Shown here: piece by piece, positions 16,869 through 26,232 of the stretch
How positions within the stretch are numbered: the first letter of the stretch is position 1
How the letters are laid out: each line of letters starts with the position of its first letter
Assembly (NCBI GenBank): GCA_041660405.1
Contig: JBAZWL010000013.1
Coordinates: 1 to 64,000, forward strand
Source: Taibaiella sp041660405
GTDB lineage: Bacteria > Bacteroidota > Bacteroidia > Chitinophagales > Chitinophagaceae
Reading direction: 5' to 3'
DNA length: 64,000 nucleotides
Made by a program: the position numbers and the translations under genes
The notes under the pieces: generated by a model
The model's input: only the letters and a program-made list of their open reading frames with translations
Told to the model about the DNA's origin: nothing
The model's database searches: none

Positions 16869-18944
16869 TTATTCTGCAGCAGCTTTCATACTGAGGCGAA
16901 CACGACCTTGACGATCGATTTCTAGGACTTTAACTTTTACTTGTTGGCCTTCAGAAAGGACATCAGCAACGTTATTGACCCGCTCATGACTGATTTCTGA
17001 AACATGGACTAAACCATCACGGCCGGGAAGAAAATTAACAAAAGCGCCGAAATCTACGATTTTAACGACTTTGCCGTCATAAACTGTACCGACTTCTGCT
17101 TCTGCTGTTAACTCTTTAATTCTTTGAATTGCAGCTTCACTAGCTTTGCCATCAACTGACGCGACTTTAACTGTGCCATCATCTGCGATATCAATACTGG
17201 TACCGGTTTCTTCAGTTAAAGCACGAATGGTTATACCACCTTTACCAATTAAATCACGGATTTTATCGGGATGAATTTTAATGGTAGTAATACGTGGCGC
17301 AAATAAAGAAACATCAGCACGTGGCTCTGTCATGGTTTTTGCCATTTCGCCTAAAATATGTAAGCGTGCATTTTTGGCTTGATCCAAAGCAACTTGCATA
17401 ATTTCACGGTTAATACCTTCAATTTTAATATCCATTTGCAGAGCAGTAATACCTTCGCTTGTTCCTGCTACTTTAAAGTCCATATCACCTAAATGATCTT
17501 CATCACCTAAAATATCTGTCAGAACTTGATAAGCATGAGGTTCTTTAATTAAACCCATTGCAATACCTGCAACTGGCGCTTTAATCGGAATACCTGCATC
17601 CATCATAGCAAGACTGGCTGCACAAACGCTGGCCATAGAACTTGAACCATTTGATTCGGTAATTTCAGAAACAACACGCATCACATAAGGGAATTGTTCC
17701 ATAGTCGGTAATACGGCTTGAACACCGCGTTTTGCTAAACGGCCGTGACCAATTTCCCGACGCTTAGGCGCGCCGACTTGACCACATTCACCTACAGAAT
17801 AAGGAGGGAAGTTGTAGTGGAAAATAAAGGTTTCAGAAAAATCACCAACCAAAGAATCAATACTTTGTGCATCACGTTCTGTACCTAAAGTAGCTACAGA
17901 TAATGCTTGTGTTTCACCGCGCGTAAATAAAGAAGAACCGTGCGTGCGAGGTAATACACCCACACGTGTACGAATAGGACGCACTGTTTTGTGATCGCGA
18001 CCATCGATACGTGGTTCACCACGTAAAATTTTACCGCGGACTAAGTCACGTTCAATGGAATCAAATGCACCGAGTATTTTACTCGCGCTGACATTATTTT
18101 CTTCATTCAAAAATTGTGCAATCACTTGTTCACGTACCGCTGCAATTGCAGTTCTACGCTGTAATTTTTCGCTGATTTGGTAAGCTTGTTGTAAACCAGG
18201 TTCAGCAATTTGTTTAATATTTTCGAGCAATTGCGAATCAATAGGATGAGCTTTCCAATTCCAAGGTGTTTTACCGGCTTGTTTTGCAAATTCAGCAATG
18301 GCTTTAATCGCAACTTGCATTTGCTCATGACCAAACATCACAGCGCCTAACATGACAGCTTCTGATAATTCTTTGGCTTCAGATTCAACCATTAATACCG
18401 CATGTTCTGTGCCGGCAACAACTAAATCTAATTGTGATGTTAATAATTCCGTTAATGTCGGATTTAATAAATATTCACCGTCTTTATAGCCAACGCGTGC
18501 GCCACCTAAAGGACCGTTAAAAGGAATTCCAGAAATAGCGAGTGCTGCAGAAGTACCTAAAATAGAAGGAATATCAGTATCAACATCAGGGTTAACCGAC
18601 ATCACTGTGGCAACCACTTGCACTTCATTCATAAAACCATCAGGAAAGAGCGGACGTATAGGTCTGTCTATCAAACGTGAAGTTAATGTTTCTTTTTCGC
18701 TCGGACGTGCTTCGCGGCGGAAATAATTGCCCGGAACTCGGCCAACCGCATAAGTACGTTCCATATAATTAACTGTTAAAGGAAAGAAATCCGCATTAGG
18801 ATTGGCATTTTCCATGCCAACGACGGTCACTAATACTGTGGTACCATCGACATCAATTAATACAGCACCTGTGGCTTGTCTTGCAATTTCATGCGTTTGC
18901 AAGGTAACGGTATTTTTCCCATATTGGAACACTAATTCGTTCAC
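16869..18944 (-). CDS. pnp: polyribonucleotide nucleotidyltransferase (PNPase)
   Basis: 691 residues, usual length. 3'-to-5' phosphorolytic exoribonuclease, part of the RNA degradosome. Two RNase PH domains (about 10-215 and 310-540) separated by a helical domain. A KH domain (about 555-615) carries the IGKGG motif, and a C-terminal S1 domain (about 620-690) contains GTVYDGKVVKIVDFGAFVNF. The start is GTG at 18944 preceded by AAGGAT. It is the last gene of the metY-pnp operon, right after rpsO as in Escherichia coli. An RNase III processing hairpin in the short rpsO-pnp spacer is not obvious. Confidence 0.98.
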   Translation of the reverse strand: MNELVFQYGKNTVTLQTHEIARQATGAVLIDVDGTTVLVTVVGMENANPNADFFPLTVNYMERTYAVGRVPGNYFRREARPSEKETLTSRLIDRPIRPLFPDGFMNEVQVVATVMSVNPDVDTDIPSILGTSAALAISGIPFNGPLGGARVGYKDGEYLLNPTLTELLTSQLDLVVAGTEHAVLMVESEAKELSEAVMLGAVMFGHEQMQVAIKAIAEFAKQAGKTPWNWKAHPIDSQLLENIKQIAEPGLQQAYQISEKLQRRTAIAAVREQVIAQFLNEENNVSASKILGAFDSIERDLVRGKILRGEPRIDGRDHKTVRPIRTRVGVLPRTHGSSLFTRGETQALSVATLGTERDAQSIDSLVGDFSETFIFHYNFPPYSVGECGQVGAPKRREIGHGRLAKRGVQAVLPTMEQFPYVMRVVSEITESNGSSSMASVCAASLAMMDAGIPIKAPVAGIAMGLIKEPHAYQVLTDILGDEDHLGDMDFKVAGTSEGITALQMDIKIEGINREIMQVALDQAKNARLHILGEMAKTMTEPRADVSLFAPRITTIKIHPDKIRDLIGKGGITIRALTEETGTSIDIADDGTVKVASVDGKASEAAIQRIKELTAEAEVGTVYDGKVVKIVDFGAFVNFLPGRDGLVHVSEISHERVNNVADVLSEGQQVKVKVLEIDRQGRVRLSMKAAAE

Positions 18945-18977
18945 ACACGTATCCTTAATTTAAAAACCCAATAATAT

Positions 18978-19247
18978 TTAGCCGCGAATGCCTAAGCGTT
19001 CAATCAACGTTGTATAACGCCCATAAGCTGTACGCTTCAAGTATTTTAATAATAACTTGCGTTGGCTAACCAATTTTAATAAGCCATAGCGTGAATGTTT
19101 ATCTTGACGCTTAATTTTCAAGTGATCAGTAAGGCGGCTAATGCGCGCGGATAAAAGCGCCACTTGCACTTCGACTGAACCTGTATCACTTTCGCCGCGT
19201 TGATATTCACGAACTAAGTCTGCTTTCTGAATCGCTGTTAAAGACAT
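18978..19247 (-). CDS. rpsO: 30S ribosomal protein S15
   Basis: 89 residues, the standard length. Binds the central domain of 16S rRNA early in 30S assembly. Typical S15 sequence throughout: DTGSVEVQVALLSARISRLT and HLKIKRQDKHSRYGLLKLVS. Excellent ribosome site AGGAGGA before ATG 19247. It lies between truB and pnp in the conserved order. Confidence 0.98.
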   Translation of the reverse strand: MSLTAIQKADLVREYQRGESDTGSVEVQVALLSARISRLTDHLKIKRQDKHSRYGLLKLVSQRKLLLKYLKRTAYGRYTTLIERLGIRG

Positions 19248-19298
19248 TAAAAATCCTCCTTACAAAACAACCACGTTATTCTACCACTAAACAAAAAC

Positions 19299-20222
19299 CT
19301 AAGCCACCAAAGCCTTAGGCCTCAATAAACGAGAAGGCGCTATTTTGCCATCTGCCAAAACTTCACCCATCCCAAAAAACTGTCCATTATAATACAATTG
19401 GACCCACTTATGTTGGCCATTTATTTGTGCCAGGCTAACTGCTTGTCCTTGTTGCAAATAATGTGCGGCGGTTCTGGTTAAACTCACCACGGGAAAGCCT
19501 TGCAAAGCTGTGCTTAAATTCAATAAACACGCATCTAAACCGGCCATATCTAATGCTTCTAATGTGGGCAATGTGTACATGGTTTGCCCGCTAAGACCGG
19601 CAATCGCACTGCGACGCAATGCGCTCACATAAGCGCCACAACCCAGCTTATCGCCCAAATCTTCAACCAAGGTACGAATATAAGTGCCTTTGCTGCAAGA
19701 AACACGCATTTTTAATTCATGATGGGCATAATCCAAAATCTCTAAGTGTTCTATAGTCACTTGGCGACTAGGTCTGTCGATAGTAATGCCTTTACGCGCT
19801 AATTTATATAACACTTGGCCATTTACTTTTAATGCCGAATACATAGACGGCACTTGCGAAATAACGCCACGAAATGCCATACAGGCTTCATTCAATGATT
19901 CGATCGTAAATTCAGGCACGGGATTTTCTGCAATCACTTCACCTTCGGCATCCCCTGTTGCGGTTTTTTGTCCAAGGCGTGCGGTGACTTCATAAGTTTT
20001 ATTGGCTTCTAATAAAAATTGTGAAAATTTTGTAGTATCACCAAAACAAATCGGCAACATACCGCTAGCGAGTGGATCTAAACTGCCAGTATGCCCTGCT
20101 TTTTCAGCGCCAAATAAACGCTTAACAACTTGCAGCGCTTGATTAGAGGTGTAATCTAAAGGTTTATCGAGCAATAAAATACCATTTAAAGCACGTCTTG
20201 GATTTTTGTGCAAAGCTTGCAT
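19299..20222 (-). CDS. truB: tRNA pseudouridine-55 synthase
   Basis: 307 residues. Makes pseudouridine 55 in the T-loop of tRNAs. Catalytic Asp lies in the motif HTGSLDPLASGMLP (residues about 42-55); the N-terminus NGILLLDKPLDYTSNQALQV is typical. A C-terminal PUA-like extension follows residue 240. The start is immediately after the rbfA stop, so the two are cotranslated. Confidence 0.97.
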   Translation of the reverse strand: MQALHKNPRRALNGILLLDKPLDYTSNQALQVVKRLFGAEKAGHTGSLDPLASGMLPICFGDTTKFSQFLLEANKTYEVTARLGQKTATGDAEGEVIAENPVPEFTIESLNEACMAFRGVISQVPSMYSALKVNGQVLYKLARKGITIDRPSRQVTIEHLEILDYAHHELKMRVSCSKGTYIRTLVEDLGDKLGCGAYVSALRRSAIAGLSGQTMYTLPTLEALDMAGLDACLLNLSTALQGFPVVSLTRTAAHYLQQGQAVSLAQINGQHKWVQLYYNGQFFGMGEVLADGKIAPSRLLRPKALVA

Positions 20223-20600
20223 CTAATCTTGTTCCTTATTATTCGATTGTCTTAGCAAATCTCCGATGCGCATCGCTTCAATTAATTTTGTATCGTAATG
20301 AAAATATAATTTTGGCGTACGACGTAAATCCACTTCTTGCGCTAAAACATAACGTAAATGTTTTTGCGCTTTATTTAATAATTTGCATAAAGTTTTACCT
20401 TGATCGGCTTCCGCTTCTTTATCTAATACGGTTGTAAAATAAACTTTGGCTTCAGATAAATCAGGTGTGACTTGTACTTGCGTGATATTAATAAACGCTA
20501 AACGCGGATCATACAGTTCTCTTTGCACTATCATGGCAAGATGTTTAGCCAAAGTTTTATTAATACGATCAAGACGACTAAAATCACTGGACTTATGCAT
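20223..20600 (-). CDS. rbfA: 30S ribosome-binding factor A
   Basis: 125 residues. Cold-shock/maturation factor that binds the 16S 5' helix region during 30S assembly. Family features: N-terminal SRLDRINKTLAKHLAMIVQR and KVYFTTV in the KH-like fold. Its start codon overlaps the infB stop by one base. Confidence 0.96.
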   Translation of the reverse strand: MHKSSDFSRLDRINKTLAKHLAMIVQRELYDPRLAFINITQVQVTPDLSEAKVYFTTVLDKEAEADQGKTLCKLLNKAQKHLRYVLAQEVDLRRTPKLYFHYDTKLIEAMRIGDLLRQSNNKEQD

Positions 20601-22981
20601 TATAACTTCCGTGCCACACTGATTTTTTCATAAACTTCAATCTGATCGCCGGCTTTAATGTCGTTATAATTTTTAACGCCAATACCGCATTCTATGCCGT
20701 GACGTACTTCGCTGACATCATCTTTGAAACGTCGAAGAGAATCTAATTCTCCTTCAAAGATCACTACGTTATTACGTAATACACGCACGGGAAGATGACG
20801 CTTAATTGTACCTTCGATAACCATACAACCTGCGACTGCGCCGTATTTCGTTGCGCGGAATACATCACGTACTTGCGCAAGACCGACAATTTGTTCTTTA
20901 ATTTCAGGAAGCAATAAACCGGTTAAACCATTTTTCACTAAATCGATCACTTCGTAAATAATGCTGAAATAATGCAGCTCGACGCCTTCATCTTCAGCGA
21001 CACGTTTTGCTTTTGCATCAGCGCGCACGTTAAAGCCGATTAATAAAGCACGTGAAGCCATAGCTAAAGTCACATCGGTTTCATTAATACCGCCGACGCC
21101 TTGACCCACAATTTTCACGCGTACATCATTCGTTGATAATTTAATCAAAGAATCACAAATGGCTTCTGCAGAACCTTGTACGTCAGCTTTGATAACGATA
21201 TTAAGAACAGGCACTTCTTCTTTGCTCATCTGCGTAAAAATGCCTTCGAGAGATGCTGCTTTTTGTTTCGCAAATTTTACTTCTTTAAATTTACCTTGAC
21301 GGAATAAAGCGACTTCTTTGGCTTTACGCTCATCATTTAAAATAATAAATTCATCACCTGCGCTTGGCGTGCCTGATAAGCCTAAAATTTCCACAGGCGT
21401 TGAAGCAGTAGCTGAATCTTTTTGTTTGCCTGTTTCATCAAACATGGCGCGAATACGTCCGTACTGCATGCCGACTAAAGCAATATCGCCTTTACGCAAT
21501 GTGCCTTGTTGCACTAATAAATCTGCAACAGCGCCGCGACCTTTATCAAGATGTGATTCCAAGACTACGCCTTTAGCCGGCGCATCTTCAACTGCGGTTA
21601 ATTCTAAAACTTCGGCTTGTACTAAAATAGAATCTAGTAATGCATCGATGCCATCGCCTTTTTTCGCAGAGACATACACAAAAATATTTTCGCCACCCCA
21701 ATCTTCAGGAATAATACTGTATTGGCCTAATTCTGTTCGTACACGATCGGGATCCGCTTGGGGTTTATCCATTTTATTAACAGCAACAATAATCGGTACA
21801 TTTGCAGCTCTGGCATGTTGTATCGCTTCTATGGTTTGTGGCATCACACCATCATCGGCAGCAACGACTAAAACAACGATATCCGTACAATTTGCACCAC
21901 GCGCACGCATGGCTGTAAATGCCGCGTGTCCGGGTGTATCTAAAAATGTAATACGGCCTTTTTCCGTGGATACGCTGTATGCACCAATATGTTGCGTAAT
22001 CCCGCCCGCTTCACCGGCGGTTACACGTGTTCTGCGAATATAATCGAGTAACGATGTTTTACCGTGATCCACATGTCCCATAATGGTAACAACAGGTGCA
22101 CGTGGTTTTAATTCACCACTTGAAATGTTTTTGTAACCTTCAACAAGTTCATCTTCAACACCTGTACCTTTGAGTAATACTGGCGTATGTCCCATTTCTT
22201 CAACAACGATAGCTGCGGTATCTTGATCAATCACTTGGTTAATCGTGACCATCGCACCCATGCTCATCATGATTTTAATGACTTCCGTTGCTTTAACGGC
22301 CATTTTTTGTGCTAAATCAGCAACAGAAATAGTTTCAGGAATTTTTACTTCATGCACTATAGGGGTTGTGGGTTTTGCAAAAGCATGCTGTCCTGCCAAA
22401 TGCGAAGTTCTTTCAGGTTTTCTTCTTTTACGACGGCGCGGCGCAGCGTCACCATCACGAAAATCTCTATCATCATCACGAGAAGTAGGACGACCAGCAC
22501 CACGTTGTTCACCCCCGCGTTTTTTATTATCGGGTTTTTCACGGTTTACATGTGCAGGTTTTGGTTTTTGCGCTTCTTCAACAGGCGGTTTCTTAACTTC
22601 TGCTACTTCAGGCGCGATCACTACATCTAATTCTGGTGTTGCAGTTTCTACAGCTGGCTCAACAATAACTTCTTCTTCTTCAACTTCAGGTTCTGCTTGT
22701 TTAGCGATATAACTGCGTTTTTTACGTACTTCAACACTGATCGTTTTGGCGCCAACTTTAACGGCTTCAACACGTTTACGTTTTAAAGTAATTTTTTGAC
22801 CCAAACTTTGTTGATTTCGGTAAGCTAAAAATTGCTGGATTTGTTTATTGTTAATGGTTTGCGTTTGCGGATCAACTTCCACGCCATTTGGCAGTACGCC
22901 GGCTTGTTGCAAATCATCAAGCAACATTTTTACCGATATATTTCTCTCATCAGCAAATTGCTTTAGGGTCATATCTGTCAT
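20600..22981 (-). CDS. infB: translation initiation factor IF-2
   Basis: 793 residues. GTPase that brings initiator fMet-tRNA to the 30S subunit. Order: IF2 N-terminal domain (1-55), a charged, low-complexity linker (about 60-200), a second IF2_N domain, the G domain with GHVDHGKT, DTPGHAAF and NKMD (about 300-470), then domains II to IV. ATG 22981; another ATG is three codons later. Ten bases follow the nusA stop. Coupling with the fMet tRNA gene at the head of the same operon fits the function. Confidence 0.98.
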   Translation of the reverse strand: MTDMTLKQFADERNISVKMLLDDLQQAGVLPNGVEVDPQTQTINNKQIQQFLAYRNQQSLGQKITLKRKRVEAVKVGAKTISVEVRKKRSYIAKQAEPEVEEEEVIVEPAVETATPELDVVIAPEVAEVKKPPVEEAQKPKPAHVNREKPDNKKRGGEQRGAGRPTSRDDDRDFRDGDAAPRRRKRRKPERTSHLAGQHAFAKPTTPIVHEVKIPETISVADLAQKMAVKATEVIKIMMSMGAMVTINQVIDQDTAAIVVEEMGHTPVLLKGTGVEDELVEGYKNISSGELKPRAPVVTIMGHVDHGKTSLLDYIRRTRVTAGEAGGITQHIGAYSVSTEKGRITFLDTPGHAAFTAMRARGANCTDIVVLVVAADDGVMPQTIEAIQHARAANVPIIVAVNKMDKPQADPDRVRTELGQYSIIPEDWGGENIFVYVSAKKGDGIDALLDSILVQAEVLELTAVEDAPAKGVVLESHLDKGRGAVADLLVQQGTLRKGDIALVGMQYGRIRAMFDETGKQKDSATASTPVEILGLSGTPSAGDEFIILNDERKAKEVALFRQGKFKEVKFAKQKAASLEGIFTQMSKEEVPVLNIVIKADVQGSAEAICDSLIKLSTNDVRVKIVGQGVGGINETDVTLAMASRALLIGFNVRADAKAKRVAEDEGVELHYFSIIYEVIDLVKNGLTGLLLPEIKEQIVGLAQVRDVFRATKYGAVAGCMVIEGTIKRHLPVRVLRNNVVIFEGELDSLRRFKDDVSEVRHGIECGIGVKNYNDIKAGDQIEVYEKISVARKL

Positions 22982-22990
22982 ATTGTATTC

Positions 22991-24493
22991 TTATGCCTCT
23001 TCATCAAACCAATGTTTACGTGCAGCCATAATTAATGCCGATGCTTTTTCTTGTCCCATGTCTACAAGTTCTAATAAATCATCAACAGCCAAATCGGCTA
23101 AGTCATCACGCGTTTGGATGTTGTGCTGCGCAAGTTTTGCGGCTAATTCATCATCCATTCCGGGTAAATCTAATAAATTATCAGACGGTGCATTTGCACT
23201 TTCTTCGTCTGCTAATGCTTCTGATAACAATACATCTTTAGCGCGTGAGCGTAATGCTTCCACGATGTCTGCATCAAAACCTTCAATGTTTAACATTTCT
23301 TGAATCGGTACATAAGCGATTTCTTCAATAGAAGAGAATCCTTCTTCGACTAAAACGGCTGCTAAATCTTCATCGACTTGTAATTTTTCGAGGAATAAAT
23401 GTACTAAGCGTTCAGTTTCTTCAGCACTTTTATCTGAAGCTTGTTTTTCACTCATAACATTTAATTCCCAGCCTGTTAATTCACTGGCCAAGCGCACGTT
23501 TTGACCACCACGACCGATGGCTTGTGATAATTGTTCTTCTTTAACAGCGATATCCATGGTGTGTGCATCTTCATCCATCACAATAGATACGACTTCTGCG
23601 GGTGCCATTGCATTAATTACAAATTGCACAGGATTATCTTCCCAGACAACAATATCAATACGCTCGCCGCCAAGTTCACTAGAAACTGCTTGCACGCGTG
23701 CACCACGCATACCGACGCATGCACCGACAGGATCAATACGTCCATCATTGGTTTTAACCGCGATTTTTGCACGAATACCAGGATCGCGCGCGACACTTTT
23801 AATTTCAATTAATTCTTCGCCAATTTCAGGCACTTCAATTTTAAATAATTCACGCAACATATTCGGGTGAATACGGCTGGCAAATAATTGTGGACCACGC
23901 ATTTGTGCGCTAGCTTCATATAAATAAGCACGTACACGATCGCCCATGCGAACGGCTTCACGCGGTAACATTTCACTACGTGTGAGTAATACTTCGTTGT
24001 TTTGGCCAATATCTAAAATAACATGATCACGTGTTACACGTTTTGCTACGCCGGTAATTAATTCACCAACTCGGCTTTTATAAGCTTCTAATGCTTTAGC
24101 GCGTTCTGCTTCACGTACTTTTTGTACGATGACTTGTTTAGCTGTTTGTGCAGCGATACGACCAAAAGCTACGGATTCAATTTGCTCTTCAAGTACGTCG
24201 CCAATTTCAGCGTCCGCTTGTTTTTCGTGTGCTTGCGCAAGTGTTAATTCATGATCAGGGTGTTCAACGCCCGCTTCAAATTCGTCGAAATTTTCTTCAA
24301 CAACTGTCCAACAACGGAAAGTTTCGTATTCACCTGTTTTGGTATCAATGGCTACACGCACATCCCAATCACCACCGTGTTTTTTACGCGTGGCCATAGC
24401 AAGCGCTGCTTCGATCGCTTCATAAATGACTTCTTTGGGCACATCTTTTTCATGTGATACGGATTCTGCTACTAAAAGAATTTCTTTACTCAT
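22991..24493 (-). CDS. nusA: transcription termination/antitermination protein NusA
   Basis: 500 residues from ATG 24493, where the protein starts as in relatives (MSKEILLVAESVSHEKDVPK); an in-frame GTG at 24508 would add five residues. N-terminal RNA-polymerase-binding domain (1-125), S1 (135-200), two KH domains (about 205-345), and two C-terminal acidic repeats (about 360-500) as in other gammaproteobacteria. It acts in pausing, termination and rRNA antitermination. The start overlaps the end of rimP by eight bases. Confidence 0.97.
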   Translation of the reverse strand: MSKEILLVAESVSHEKDVPKEVIYEAIEAALAMATRKKHGGDWDVRVAIDTKTGEYETFRCWTVVEENFDEFEAGVEHPDHELTLAQAHEKQADAEIGDVLEEQIESVAFGRIAAQTAKQVIVQKVREAERAKALEAYKSRVGELITGVAKRVTRDHVILDIGQNNEVLLTRSEMLPREAVRMGDRVRAYLYEASAQMRGPQLFASRIHPNMLRELFKIEVPEIGEELIEIKSVARDPGIRAKIAVKTNDGRIDPVGACVGMRGARVQAVSSELGGERIDIVVWEDNPVQFVINAMAPAEVVSIVMDEDAHTMDIAVKEEQLSQAIGRGGQNVRLASELTGWELNVMSEKQASDKSAEETERLVHLFLEKLQVDEDLAAVLVEEGFSSIEEIAYVPIQEMLNIEGFDADIVEALRSRAKDVLLSEALADEESANAPSDNLLDLPGMDDELAAKLAQHNIQTRDDLADLAVDDLLELVDMGQEKASALIMAARKHWFDEEA

Positions 24494-24992
24494 GGCCTTT
24501 TTTTCCACCTTTTTCTGATGTTAAATATGCGCGTAAATCGGCAATTACATTTGCCTTTACGACTAAATCCCAAGGACAGTCCAACGACTCTGAGTCCTCC
24601 GGCTGCATCACTAAATTTCCTGCAGTGACCGCCGTTAACACGCCCTTATACTTTTGTCGGCCTAACAATGCTTGTCTTAACTTCACAACTATCATTTGGC
24701 CCACATAAGCTTCGCATTGCGCTAAAGTAAATAAACGGCGATTCATTCCAGGAGAAGATACTTCCAGATACATTTGCTCGGTATTCACCCCATTTAAACG
24801 CAAACTATCTATTACCTGATGACTCGCTTGTCCAATTTGCCCAATATTAATCGGACCTTCATTGCCTTCCACATAAACTTTCATTAAAGGGTAATGTTGT
24901 TGAGAAATCACTTCAACACCCCACAACTTAAAACCCATCGCATTTAAAGCGGGTTCTAAAACAGTCTGTAGCTCATCTGGATGTAAATTCAT
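24486..24992 (-). CDS. rimP: ribosome maturation factor RimP
   Basis: 168 residues. Needed for 30S maturation. Typical features: LEPALNAMGFKLWGVEV near the start and YLEVSSPGMNRRLFT (residues about 75-90), followed by an SH3-like C-terminal domain. First protein gene of the operon, behind tRNA-fMet and a terminator-like hairpin. The ATG at 24992 has AGGGT upstream. Confidence 0.96.
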   Translation of the reverse strand: MNLHPDELQTVLEPALNAMGFKLWGVEVISQQHYPLMKVYVEGNEGPINIGQIGQASHQVIDSLRLNGVNTEQMYLEVSSPGMNRRLFTLAQCEAYVGQMIVVKLRQALLGRQKYKGVLTAVTAGNLVMQPEDSESLDCPWDLVVKANVIADLRAYLTSEKGGKKGHE

Positions 24993-25010
24993 TTACCCTT
25001 CGCATAAAAA

Positions 25011-25032
25011 ACGGGCCTAAAGCCCGTCCTTC
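25011..25032 (-). terminator. attenuator-like hairpin before rimP
   Basis: On the minus strand ACGGGC and GCCCGT (25022-25027 and 25011-25016) form a stem with a 5-base loop, followed directly by six T residues. It is an intrinsic terminator between tRNA-fMet and rimP, probably leaky or regulated, since no other promoter is evident for the operon. Confidence 0.7.
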
Positions 25033-25060
25033 TAAAATTTCTATGTGTTTGAAAAACATA

Positions 25061-25085
25061 AACAAAAGGGCCTTCCTGGGCCCTT
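25061..25085 (-). terminator. hairpin just downstream of tRNA-fMet
   Basis: 7-bp stem AAGGGCC/GGCCCTT (25079-25085 and 25066-25072) with TTTTGTTT after it on the minus strand. It is the first of two tandem terminator-like hairpins between the tRNA and rimP. Confidence 0.7.
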
Positions 25086-25098
25086 GGTACTACTATTC

Positions 25099-25175
<77 letters not shown>

Positions 25176-25186
25176 ATAGAACAAGC

Positions 25187-25215
25187 ATTGTACAAAATTT
25201 GTAAGTTAAAAGCAA
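25187..25215 (-). promoter_or_regulatory. promoter of tRNA-fMet/rimP operon
   Basis: On the minus strand TTGCTT (25215-25210), a 17-base spacer, TACAAT (25192-25187). The mature tRNA begins 11 bases after the -10 element. Confidence 0.55.
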
Positions 25216-25281
25216 ATGATGGTTTTGGGCATAAAGGTATTTTACTAATTTGCTTTCCATCTCTTTTTCCTTATAGTATTA

Positions 25282-25300
25282 ATGGATTATTAATTAATAA
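25282..25300. promoter_or_regulatory. AT-rich palindrome before outer-membrane gene
   Basis: ATGGATTATTAATTAATAA; the core TTATTAATTAATAA is self-complementary. The same 19 bases with one change occur at 29571-29589 before the second outer-membrane gene. It lies just upstream of the ribosome site, so it may be an operator or a 5' leader element. Confidence 0.45.
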
Positions 25301-25317
25301 CATGGAGGTTTTTATTT

Positions 25318-26157
25318 ATGAAACGAATTACGGCACTCACTTTAGCCACTCTTACTCTCGCGAGCAGCGCGGCGGCATATGCTGAAGATGAAGATGAAAT
25401 TGAACTCTATTTCACTGTCGGTGGTGGTGTGACCATCCCAGGGCAAAGTTCTTCGAGTACTGGCGACACAAATACAGCTTATAACGCTGGTCTTGATATT
25501 GGCGAAGGTCTATTGACTATGCGTGATATGAATTGGAATAATGATTTCGATACAGGCTTTGATGCCAATATCGCTGTCGGGAGTGAAATATATGATGACT
25601 GGCGAGTCGAATTAGAATTTTTATACCAAAATATGGGACGCGATATCGGTGGTGACTTTTTATTTGAAGAAGAAAACCTCGATGGCAGTGAAGTAGATCA
25701 TACCTTAAATAGCTTGGCTAATTCTTCATCTACGGCCAACGTTTACTCCCTTTTAGCTAACCTTTATTATGACTTTGAAAATCGTACAGATTGGACACCA
25801 TTTTTAGGCGCAGGTATCGGTATATCCTTTATGGATTCTGATGGCGGTACAGCAGAAAATGGTATCACTTATACCGTCTATCCTTCCAAACCCAGTATTG
25901 AACAAAGCCCTGATCTGTATGGCACGGCTTTCACTTGGCAGGTAAAAGCAGGTGTAGACTATGAAATTATGGAAGCGCTTTCAGCGGGTGTTTTATATCG
26001 TTTAATCGGATCTACAAATTTCAAAGCCAGTGAAGCTTCTATTACCAGCAATCCAAACGATCCCACAAAAAACTTGATCTATGTATTACCTGGGCAAGAC
26101 GTTTCTGGTTTATTAAACAGTACTGTTGATCTCTATCTACGTTACTGGTTCTCTTAA
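25318..26157 (+). CDS. outer-membrane beta-barrel protein
   Basis: 279 residues. Signal peptide at residues 1-22 with a likely cut after AAAYA. The mature part alternates hydrophobic and polar residues, with glycine/aromatic strand motifs (YFTVGGGVTIPG, WTPFLGAGIGISFMD, FTWQVKAGVDYEIM). It ends in a strand finishing LYLRYWFS, near the aromatic C-terminal signature used for barrel insertion. Probably an 8-stranded OmpA/OmpW-like or opacity-type barrel without an OmpA periplasmic domain. GGAGG ribosome site. It is distantly similar in layout to the barrel at 28741-29553. Confidence 0.8.
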   Translation: MKRITALTLATLTLASSAAAYAEDEDEIELYFTVGGGVTIPGQSSSSTGDTNTAYNAGLDIGEGLLTMRDMNWNNDFDTGFDANIAVGSEIYDDWRVELEFLYQNMGRDIGGDFLFEEENLDGSEVDHTLNSLANSSSTANVYSLLANLYYDFENRTDWTPFLGAGIGISFMDSDGGTAENGITYTVYPSKPSIEQSPDLYGTAFTWQVKAGVDYEIMEALSAGVLYRLIGSTNFKASEASITSNPNDPTKNLIYVLPGQDVSGLLNSTVDLYLRYWFS

Positions 26158-26205
26158 GCTGCTCGATGCGAACTGCCGGCTTTCGGTCCGGCTGTCGCAA
26201 TCTTT

Positions 26206-26230
26206 AAAAGCCACCACTGCGGTGGCTTTT
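26206..26230. terminator. bidirectional terminator
   Basis: 10-bp stem AAAAGCCACC/GGTGGCTTTT with loop ACTGC. It separates the convergent barrel gene and the secreted repeat-protein gene. A smaller GCCGG/CCGGC hairpin lies at 26175-26192. Confidence 0.9.
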
Positions 26231-26232
26231 AA

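Noticed and set aside
20600..24500. Long antisense frames across infB and nusA (e.g. 21318-22043, 22245-22712)
   Set aside because: Mirror frames of strongly conserved genes; no ribosome sites and low-complexity products.
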